A stretch of 5,295 bases of DNA from Gemmatimonadaceae bacterium (GTDB lineage Bacteria > Gemmatimonadota > Gemmatimonadetes > Gemmatimonadales > Gemmatimonadaceae), in the NCBI GenBank assembly GCA_013361745.1, contig JABFXM010000543.1:1-5295 (forward strand), read 5' to 3'. A program made the translations under genes and the position numbers. This document shows positions 1-4,868 of this stretch, piece after piece. The notes under the pieces were generated by a model. It was not told where the DNA came from. It was given only the letters and a program-made list of their open reading frames with translations, and did not search any database. How positions within the stretch are numbered: position 1 is the stretch's first letter; each line of letters begins with the position of its first letter.

Positions 1-84
1 TGGGCGTGGATCCTGACGATTCCGATGGCGGCGATCATGGCGGCGATCGCGTACCACCTGCTGCGGGTGATGATCGCGCCGTGA
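1..84 (+). CDS. C-terminal end of a probable PiT-family inorganic phosphate permease (partial)
   Basis: An open frame enters from the left edge and stops at TGA 82-84, giving 27 residues (begins WAWILTIPMAAIMA, ends RVMIAP). The run is a hydrophobic helix opened by an AWxLTxP motif, which is how the last transmembrane segment of PiT phosphate:cation symporters (PF01384) typically begins. PiT proteins import inorganic phosphate across the inner membrane with low affinity, driven by the proton or sodium gradient. The rest of the window is phosphate genes, which supports this reading. Only the tail is visible, so another polytopic membrane protein remains possible. The gene ends 31 bases before a strong hairpin and is convergent with the PAP2 gene. 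Confidence 0.6.
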   Translation, partial: WAWILTIPMAAIMAAIAYHLLRVMIAP

Positions 85-115
85 CGGAGCGAGGATGTAA
101 CACGGCAGCAGAATC

Positions 116-147
116 GAGCGCCCGGACAGCACACTGTCCGGGCGCTC
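116..147. terminator. Perfect 14-bp hairpin between convergent genes, probable bidirectional terminator
   Basis: Bases 116-129 (GAGCGCCCGGACAG) are the exact reverse complement of 134-147, with a 4-base CACA loop. The hairpin lies between the stop of the PiT-like gene (84) and the stop of the convergent PAP2 gene (179), the expected place for a shared terminator. Neither side has a run of T, so it is not a textbook intrinsic terminator. It may work by stem strength, or may mainly block read-through and protect 3' ends. The 85-115 and 148-178 flanks hold nothing else I recognise, apart from a short alternating CG run near 160-170. Confidence 0.65.
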
Positions 148-178
148 TCGCTTGCCGGTGCGCGCGCGCGACGTTCCG

Positions 179-694
179 CTATCCGAGCACCGCGAGCGCG
201 GTGGCGATCGCGATCACCTGGCCGACGAGCACGTCTCCGGGATAGTGCACGCCGAGCCGCACGCGCGAGAAGCCGACGAGCGTGGCGAGGGGGAGCAGCG
301 CCGGGGCCGCCGCGGGCCAGCAGAGCGCGTACACCGCGGCGACCGACATCGCCGCCGCCGAATGGCCGCTGGGAAAGGAGAATCGGTCCGGCTCATCCAT
401 CCAGGAGCGCGCGCCGTGACGCGACGGCCGTGGGCGGCCGACGGTCCGTTTCACCGCCTGCACGACGAGGTGCGACACGATGAGCGCGATCAGCGCGTGG
501 ATCCCGGGCTGCCGCGCGCTGCCGCCGACGAGAATCGGCACGACCGCGGCGGCGATGCTGCCGCCGACTCCGCCGAGGTGCGTGATCGCCGTCCATCCCC
601 ACCGCGCGGCGCGCCGGCGCGACGGCCCGGTGGCGTAGCGGGCGAAGAGCGCGCGATCACGCGCGTCGAGGCGAGCGAAAAGTGAGATACCCAT
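179..694 (-). CDS. PAP2-family membrane phosphatase (phosphatidate or undecaprenyl-pyrophosphate phosphatase type)
   Basis: The 171-residue integral membrane protein carries all three PAP2 signature blocks in order. These are KX6RP (K82 to R89-P90), PSGH (108-111, H111 the general acid) and SRX5HX3D (S143, R144, H150 nucleophile, D154). Hydrophobic segments lie near residues 38-57, 66-80, 112-128, 130-142 and 155-170. The family hydrolyses lipid phosphates such as phosphatidate, phosphatidylglycerol phosphate or undecaprenyl pyrophosphate, with the active site usually at the periplasmic face. The length suits a compact bacterial PAP2 enzyme, and the substrate cannot be told from sequence. I chose ATG 692-694 because the protein then starts MGISLFARLDARDRALF, in family style, and a putative Pho box (736-757) then sits upstream. 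An in-frame ATG at 785-787 adds 31 atypical residues but has a better Shine-Dalgarno (GAGG, spacing 5), so the start is not settled. The gene is divergent from the glycosyltransferase and ends in TAG. Confidence 0.87.
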   Translation of the reverse strand: MGISLFARLDARDRALFARYATGPSRRRAARWGWTAITHLGGVGGSIAAAVVPILVGGSARQPGIHALIALIVSHLVVQAVKRTVGRPRPSRHGARSWMDEPDRFSFPSGHSAAAMSVAAVYALCWPAAAPALLPLATLVGFSRVRLGVHYPGDVLVGQVIAIATALAVLG

Positions 695-735
695 TTGCGA
701 TCGAAGATCGGCGCCCCAGGTCTCGGAGTGGTGGT

Positions 736-757
736 CTCCCGGCAACGATCCGGTAAC
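736..757 (-). promoter_or_regulatory. Putative Pho box facing the PAP2 gene (two 11-bp direct repeats)
   Basis: Read on the minus strand, two consecutive 11-base units are GTTACCGGATC (757-747) and GTTGCCGGGAG (746-736). They share GTT-CCGG in exact 11-bp phase. A third, degraded unit (ACCACCACTCC, 735-725) may follow. Response regulators of the PhoB/PhoP type bind head-to-tail 11-bp repeats. The site is about 42 bases upstream of the preferred PAP2 start at 694, a suitable promoter position. No convincing -10 hexamer is visible. If translation really starts at 787 the site would be inside the coding region, which weakens the call. Confidence 0.45.
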
Positions 758-796
758 GAGACGCGGGCCGCGAGGCCCGGCGAGCATTGCCGCCTC

Positions 797-829
797 GTGA
801 CCGCGCCGTCACGCCGGCGTTACCACGCG
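797..829 (+). promoter_or_regulatory. Putative Pho box upstream of the glycosyltransferase (three 11-bp direct repeats)
   Basis: Three head-to-tail units begin at 797 (GTGACCGCGCC), 808 (GTCACGCCGGC) and 819 (GTTACCACGCG). GTNAC is conserved at the same place in each and the period is exactly 11. A weaker unit with ATTGCC may precede them at 786. Known Pho boxes have the same geometry: E. coli PhoB uses repeated TGTCA/T cores with an 11-bp period, and Streptomyces PhoP uses GTTCACC-type 11-bp units. The last unit ends 37 bases before the glycosyltransferase ATG, leaving room for a -10 and a short leader, although no good -10 is visible. Binding is inferred, not shown. Confidence 0.58.
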
Positions 830-866
830 CGGCGAGACTCCTCTGCATCTCCACTCGAGCGAGTAA

Positions 867-2144
867 ATGACAGAGTCTCGTGCGCCACGCATCCTGTTCT
901 GCACCGACACCTACCCTCCACAGGTGAACGGTGTCTCCGTCGTCACCGCCCTCTCCGTCGCCGGGCTGCGCGCGCGCGGGTGGAAGGTCGCCGTCGTCGC
1001 GCCGCGGTATCCGAAGGACTCGCCCAATCCCTTCAACGACCCGCAGCCGGGCGCGGGGCTGGAGGACGAGCTGACGACGATCGCCAACGTCGGCTTCCCG
1101 CCGTATCCCGACATCCGCGTCGCCGCGCCGAACTACCCGGCCGTCGCCGCCGCCATGGCCCGCTTCCAGCCCGACGTGGTCCACTGCGAGACGGAGTTCG
1201 TCATCGGCCGGATGGGGCAGATCGCCGCGCGACGCGCTGGAGTTCCGCTCACGACCTCGTATCACACCGACTTCTCGCGGTACACGGAGTCGTATGGCCT
1301 GCCGTGGCTTCGCCCCGCGGTGAGCCGCTACATCGGTCGCTTCCACGGTCGCGCGCAGCGCACGTACACGCCGTCGGCGCCGGCCCGGGAGGACGTCCTC
1401 CGCATGGGCGCGAGCGAAGTCGAGGTGTGGGGCCGCGGCGTCGATGGAAGGATCTTCTCTCCGAAGCTGCGAAGCCCCGTGCTTCGCGACGCGTACGGCT
1501 TCGGGAACGCCTTCACCTTCGTGCACGTCGGGCGGCTCGCCGCCGAGAAGGGCGTCGAGACGATTCTCGCGGCGTATGCGCTCGCACGCCGCTCGCTCCC
1601 CGACGGCGCGATCCACCTCGTCATCGCCGGGGTCGGTCCCTGCGAGGCGGAGCTGCGCGCGCGCGCGCCCCTCGGCGTGACCTTCCTCGGATACCTCGAC
1701 CGGCGAACGCTGCTTCCCCGCCTGTATGCGAGCGCCGACGCGTTCGTCTTCTCATCGCTCACGGAAACGCTGGGACTCGTGGTGCTCGAGGCCATGGCCT
1801 GCGGACTTCCCGTGATCGCGACGCCGGCCGGAGGCGTAGCCGACCATCTGCGCGACGGCGAGAACGGAATCGCCTTCCCGCCTGACGATACGGACGCGAT
1901 GGCGCGGGCGATGGTGCGCCTGGCACTCGACCGACAGCTGGCCGCGCGGCTGGGAAAGGGCGCGCGCGCGACGGCCGAGTCGCTGTCGTGGGAGCCCGAG
2001 CTCGATCGACTGGATGCCAGCTACCGTCAGCTCCTCGCCCAGCGGCGCGACGCACGACCCGCGGTCCGTGAGGCGCAGTCTCACGTCGTGACGGCCCCGT
2101 TACACCTCCGAGACGCCAGCTCGACGTTGGCGAGCGATCGTTGA
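867..2144 (+). CDS. GT4-family (GT-B fold) glycosyltransferase, probably acting on a lipid acceptor
   Basis: This 425-residue retaining glycosyltransferase has an N-terminal acceptor domain opening with ILFCTDTYPPQVNGV (9-23), the glycine-loop motif of the MgtA/PimB/SqdX-like branch of GT4. An HTDF motif sits at 133-136 and WGRGVD at 188-193. The C-terminal nucleotide-sugar domain has VGRLAAEKG (221-229, with R223 and K228 expected to contact the diphosphate) and the EX7E motif E300 to E308 in SLTETLGLVVLEAMACGLPV. Relatives transfer mannose, glucose or sulfoquinovose to membrane lipids in the cytosol. Donor and acceptor here cannot be read from sequence. No signal peptide or membrane span is seen. 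The ATG at 867 has only a weak Shine-Dalgarno (GAG 857-859). The tail after about residue 392 is polar and not family-like, and its DNA overlaps the presumed pstS operator. A putative three-unit Pho box lies upstream and the PAP2 phosphatase is divergent, so a role in phosphate-starvation glycolipid synthesis is plausible. Confidence 0.93.
   Translation: MTESRAPRILFCTDTYPPQVNGVSVVTALSVAGLRARGWKVAVVAPRYPKDSPNPFNDPQPGAGLEDELTTIANVGFPPYPDIRVAAPNYPAVAAAMARFQPDVVHCETEFVIGRMGQIAARRAGVPLTTSYHTDFSRYTESYGLPWLRPAVSRYIGRFHGRAQRTYTPSAPAREDVLRMGASEVEVWGRGVDGRIFSPKLRSPVLRDAYGFGNAFTFVHVGRLAAEKGVETILAAYALARRSLPDGAIHLVIAGVGPCEAELRARAPLGVTFLGYLDRRTLLPRLYASADAFVFSSLTETLGLVVLEAMACGLPVIATPAGGVADHLRDGENGIAFPPDDTDAMARAMVRLALDRQLAARLGKGARATAESLSWEPELDRLDASYRQLLAQRRDARPAVREAQSHVVTAPLHLRDASSTLASDR
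2088..2109 (+). promoter_or_regulatory. Putative Pho box of pstS, inside the 3' end of the glycosyltransferase gene
   Basis: Two 11-base units, GTGACGGCCCC (2088) and GTTACACCTCC (2099), repeat the GTNAC core seen upstream of the glycosyltransferase with the same 11-bp phase. A third unit with one core mismatch (GAGACGCCAGC, 2110-2120) may extend the site. It lies 79 bases upstream of the pstS start and within the last 19 codons of the glycosyltransferase. A TTGACC at 2141-2146 resembles a -35, with only a poor -10 (CATTCT at 2163-2168) 16 bases on, so the exact promoter is uncertain. Confidence 0.5.
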
Positions 2145-2177
2145 CCCGCGACACTGCGACACCATTCTCCCCAACAC

Positions 2178-2181
2178 GGAG
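2178..2181 (+). promoter_or_regulatory. Shine-Dalgarno GGAG that fixes the GTG start of pstS
   Basis: GGAG lies six bases upstream of GTG 2188-2190. It supports this non-ATG start, which yields a complete signal peptide. No ATG in the same frame lies nearby upstream, and the next in-frame ATG (2224) would cut the signal peptide. Confidence 0.7.
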
Positions 2182-2187
2182 TCACTC

Positions 2188-3222
2188 GTGAAACGCTGGA
2201 CCTTCGCGGCCGCCGCCGCCCTCATGATCGCCACGCCGGCGTTCGCCCAGAACGTCGACCTCACCGGCGCTGGCGCGACCTTCCCGTATCCCCTCTATTC
2301 GAAGTGGTTCGACGCCTACGCCAAGAAGAGCGGCGTGAAGATCAACTATCAGTCGATCGGCTCCGGCGGCGGTATCCGCCAGCTCAGCGAGCAGACGGTG
2401 GACTTCGGCGCCTCGGATGCGCCGATGAAGGACGACGAGCTCGCGAAGGCGAAGGGCGGTGCCATCCTCCACTACCCGATGACGATGGGCGCGGTGGTCA
2501 TCACCTACAACCTGCCGGAGGTGAAGCGCCCCCTTCGTCTCACCAGCGACGTCGTCGCCGACATCTACCTCGGCAAGATCACGAAGTGGAACGACGCGCG
2601 GATCGCCGCCCTGAATCCGGGCGCGAAGTTGCCGAACGCGGACATCCTCGTGGTGCACCGTTCCGACGGGAGCGGCACGAGCTTCATCTTCACCGACTAT
2701 CTCAGCACCGTGAGCCCGGCGTGGGCGAGCGGCCCCGGACGCGGCAAGGAAGTGCAGTGGCCGACGGGCCTCGGCGCCAAGGGGAACGAAGGCGTCGCGG
2801 GTCAGGTGAGCCAGATGGCCGGCGCCATCGGCCACGTCGAGCTGGCGTACGCGAACCAGAACAAGCTCGCCGTCGCGCAGCTGAAGAACGCGTCGGGTAA
2901 CTTCGTCGCGCCGAGCACGCAGTCCGTCACCGAGGCCGCAGCCGGCGTCGCGAAGACTCTCCCGGCGAACACGGACTACCGGATCTCGATCGTGAACGCG
3001 CCGGGCAAGAACGCGTACCCGATCTCGTCCTTCACCTGGATCCTCGTCTACCAGAACATGGCCGACGCGACGAAGGCGAAGAAGCTGAACGACTTCCTGC
3101 GCTGGGCGATCCACGACGGCCAGAAGCTCGCGCCAGCCCTCGACTACGCCCCGCTCCCGCAGAACATCGTGAAGGCGCTCGACAAGCGCCTCGCCGCGAA
3201 GCGATCCGTCGCGGCGCGCTGA
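2188..3222 (+). CDS. pstS: Periplasmic phosphate-binding protein of the Pst ABC transporter
   Basis: The 344-residue protein is close to the E. coli PstS length (346). It has a Sec signal peptide: basic MKRW, a hydrophobic Ala-rich core, and probable cleavage after A20 (AFA then QN). No lipobox cysteine is present, so it should be a soluble periplasmic protein. The mature protein begins with the family block LTGAGATFPYPLYSKW (25-40). All main phosphate ligands of the E. coli protein can be matched: T31 and F32 in GATF, S59 in SIGSGGG, D77 in DFGASDAP, R158, S162, G163 and T164 in HRSDGSGT. It captures phosphate with high affinity and delivers it to the PstC-PstA permease, powered by PstB. The start is GTG with a good GGAG. 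A putative Pho box lies upstream and an intrinsic terminator begins 38 bases after the TGA, so it appears to be a single-gene unit. It is convergent with pstB-phoU rather than being the first gene of that operon. Confidence 0.97.
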   Translation: MKRWTFAAAAALMIATPAFAQNVDLTGAGATFPYPLYSKWFDAYAKKSGVKINYQSIGSGGGIRQLSEQTVDFGASDAPMKDDELAKAKGGAILHYPMTMGAVVITYNLPEVKRPLRLTSDVVADIYLGKITKWNDARIAALNPGAKLPNADILVVHRSDGSGTSFIFTDYLSTVSPAWASGPGRGKEVQWPTGLGAKGNEGVAGQVSQMAGAIGHVELAYANQNKLAVAQLKNASGNFVAPSTQSVTEAAAGVAKTLPANTDYRISIVNAPGKNAYPISSFTWILVYQNMADATKAKKLNDFLRWAIHDGQKLAPALDYAPLPQNIVKALDKRLAAKRSVAAR

Positions 3223-3260
3223 GCACCGGCAGTACAGAAAGCCGAACGTCCAGGAACGCA

Positions 3261-3302
3261 GAACGGCGGTCGAGGAAAGATCCTCGACCGCCGTTCCGTT
3301 TT
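3261..3302 (+). terminator. Intrinsic terminator of pstS
   Basis: Bases 3261-3276 pair perfectly with 3281-3296 (16-bp stem, AAGA loop), followed shortly by TTTT at 3299-3302. A second, outer pairing is possible: AGCCGAA (3240-3246) with TTCGGCT (3301-3307) would extend the structure and compete for the T run. The T run is only on the plus-strand side, so the main job is to end pstS. The long stem could still slow transcription arriving from phoU. Confidence 0.9.
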
Positions 3303-3306
3303 CGGC

Positions 3307-3334
3307 TGACCCCCGACCCCTGACCCCCGACCCC
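3307..3334 (-). repeat. Two perfect 14-bp tandem repeats with G-quadruplex potential after phoU
   Basis: The plus-strand unit TGACCCCCGACCCC occurs at 3307-3320 and again, identical, at 3321-3334. On the minus strand, which is the sense of phoU, this gives four runs of four or five G separated by TC, TCA and TC. That is a compact G-quadruplex pattern. It begins five bases after the phoU stop codon, so it would lie in the 3' untranslated part of the pstB-phoU transcript, just before the shared hairpin. Its function is unknown. It could stall polymerase or protect the 3' end, or be one copy of a dispersed intergenic repeat. Confidence 0.85.
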
Positions 3335-3339
3335 TGCCC

Positions 3340-4044
3340 TTACGGTCCTTGCCGCGGTTCCCGCGTCTCGGCGTGGTGCTTGATCTGCTTGCCTTCGGCG
3401 AGGAAGACCGCGTCCTCGCCGATGTTGGTCGCGAGATCGGCGACGCGCTCGAGATTGCGGCTGACGAGCAGCACCTCGAGAGAGGGATTGATCGTCCGCG
3501 GATCGGCCATCATGTGCGTGAGCAGGACGCGGAAGACCGAGTTGTGGAGCGCGTCCACCTGGTCGTCGTCGCGGCAGACCGCGCGGCCGAGCGCGCCGTC
3601 CGCGCGCACGAATGCATCGAGCGCGTCGGAGAGCATCTTGCGCGCACGTCGCGCCATGTCCTCGATCTGCGGCTGGAGCTGGAAGGTCCCGCCCCACGCC
3701 GCGAGGCGTTGCGCCGACTGCGCGATGTTCACCGCATGGTCGCCGACGCGCTCGAGATCGCTCGAGATCTTGATCGCGGCGATGATGAAGCGGAGGTCGC
3801 GCGCCATCGGCTGCTGGAGCGCGAGGAGCGAGATCGCGAGCTGCTCGACCTCGAGCTCGAGGCCGTCCACCTCGTGGTCGCCCTCGATCACCGCGTCCGC
3901 CTTGGCGGCGTCGCGTTCGGCGAGCGAGACGACCGACAGCTCGACCAGCGCCTCCGCCTTCGCGGACATGTCGAGCATGCGCTGCTTGAGCAGGCCGAGC
4001 TGGTCGTGAAAATGGCGAAAGCGCGTCGCGTCGGGCGCGGTCAT
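3340..4044 (-). CDS. phoU: PhoU, phosphate-signalling and transport regulator
   Basis: The 234-residue protein (E. coli PhoU 241) is all-helical in character with two PhoU repeats. The repeats end in the paired metal-binding signatures [13 protein letters not shown] (96-108) and [15 protein letters not shown] (197-211). E98/D102 and E199/D203 are the expected ligands. The block [21 protein letters not shown] just before the first signature is characteristic of the family. PhoU is a cytosolic, membrane-associated protein that links the Pst transporter to the PhoR kinase and dampens the Pho response when phosphate is plentiful. The ATG (4042-4044) overlaps the TGA of pstB copy 2 by four bases, pointing to translational coupling. 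It is probably the last gene of the operon. The stop is TAA. The C-terminal 18 residues (from about 217) are charged and variable. Confidence 0.96.
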   Translation of the reverse strand: MTAPDATRFRHFHDQLGLLKQRMLDMSAKAEALVELSVVSLAERDAAKADAVIEGDHEVDGLELEVEQLAISLLALQQPMARDLRFIIAAIKISSDLERVGDHAVNIAQSAQRLAAWGGTFQLQPQIEDMARRARKMLSDALDAFVRADGALGRAVCRDDDQVDALHNSVFRVLLTHMMADPRTINPSLEVLLVSRNLERVADLATNIGEDAVFLAEGKQIKHHAETREPRQGP

Positions 4045-4868
4045 CCGAATCTCCCCGTGATGTATGCGTCCGTGCGCTCCTCGCGCGGACTCGTGAACAT
4101 GCGCTCCGTCGCGTCGACCTCGACGAGACGTCCCATGAAGAAGAACGCCGTGTAGTCCGAAACGCGAGCCGCCTGCTGCAGGTTGTGCGTGACGATGACG
4201 ACGGTGAGCTCGCGCTTCAGCTCGTAGAGCAGCTCCTCGATCTTCTGCGTCGCGATCGGGTCGAGCGCGCTCGCCGGCTCGTCGAGCAGCAGGACCTCGG
4301 GCTCGTTGGCGAGCGCGCGCGCGATGCAGAGCCGCTGCTGCTGCCCGCCCGACAGGCCTAACGCGCTCTGGCGGAGACGGTCCTTCACCTCGTCCCAGAG
4401 CGCGGCCCGGCGAAGCGAGCTCTCCACCAGCTCATCGAGCTCCGCGCGCGAGCGGCCGCCGTTGATGCGCGGTCCGTACGCCACGTTCTCGTAGATGGAC
4501 TTCGGGAAGGGATTCCAGCGCTGGAAGACCATCCCGATGCGCTGGCGCAGCGCGGTCGCGTCCATCCGCGAGGCGTAGATGTTCTCCCCGTCGAGCGCGA
4601 TCTCTCCCGCGTGGTGCGTGCCGGGGATGATCTCGTTCAGCCGGTTGATCGAGCGGAGAAAGGTGGACTTCCCGCATCCGGACGGGCCGATGAGCGCCGT
4701 GACGCAGCGCGCCGGGATCACGAGGTCGATCTCGTGCAGCGCCTGCTTCTTCCCGTACCAGAACGAGAACTTGCTCGCGGCGATCGTGCCCGGGTGCCCC
4801 TCGCCGGCAGCGCGGGACGTGTCGAGGGGCCGCCGCGGCGAGACCGCGATGCGAGGCGGGGCGGTCAT
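4041..4868 (-). CDS. pstB: PstB, phosphate ABC transporter ATPase, second (downstream) copy
   Basis: This 275-residue ATPase carries Walker [10 protein letters not shown] (61-69), a Q-loop at Q116 in [10 protein letters not shown], the ABC signature LSGGQQQ (172-178), Walker B VLLLDE (192-197), the D-loop SALD (200-203) and switch histidine H228. All catalytic residues are intact. The [16 protein letters not shown] stretch after the Q-loop and the AYITGRFG end are typical of PstB. It hydrolyses ATP on the cytosolic face to drive phosphate import through PstC-PstA. About 30 residues precede the ATPase core, longer than E. coli PstB (257). The ATG at 4866-4868 overlaps the stop of the upstream copy (ATGA), which favours it over starts further upstream in the same frame, since those would run through the neighbouring gene. 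L170 is encoded by TTA, an unusual codon in DNA this GC-rich. It overlaps phoU by four bases downstream. Confidence 0.96.
   Translation of the reverse strand: MTAPPRIAVSPRRPLDTSRAAGEGHPGTIAASKFSFWYGKKQALHEIDLVIPARCVTALIGPSGCGKSTFLRSINRLNEIIPGTHHAGEIALDGENIYASRMDATALRQRIGMVFQRWNPFPKSIYENVAYGPRINGGRSRAELDELVESSLRRAALWDEVKDRLRQSALGLSGGQQQRLCIARALANEPEVLLLDEPASALDPIATQKIEELLYELKRELTVVIVTHNLQQAARVSDYTAFFFMGRLVEVDATERMFTSPREERTDAYITGRFG

Noticed and set aside
158..171. Alternating CG run (Z-DNA-like), with a similar run near 1656-1668
   Set aside because: Such runs are expected in very GC-rich DNA. The second is ordinary Arg/Ala coding sequence.
657..1616. Long minus-strand frame opposite the glycosyltransferase (319 codons)
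   Set aside because: It is an antisense shadow produced by GC-rich third positions. The product is Arg/Ala/Gly-rich with no domain, while the plus strand encodes a clear GT4 enzyme with catalytic motifs.
2114..2132. Small inverted repeat CGCCA / TGGCG before pstS
   Set aside because: It has only five base pairs with a nine-base loop. This is common by chance in DNA of this composition.
2182..3114. Long minus-strand frame opposite pstS (310 codons)
   Set aside because: It lies antisense to a complete pstS with all ligand residues conserved. The translation is low-complexity and charged, with no recognisable fold.
3349..4155. Long plus-strand frame opposite phoU (268 codons)
   Set aside because: It is the mirror of phoU, rich in Glu/Arg/Leu from the reverse complement of helical codons. 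It has no Shine-Dalgarno or family motif.
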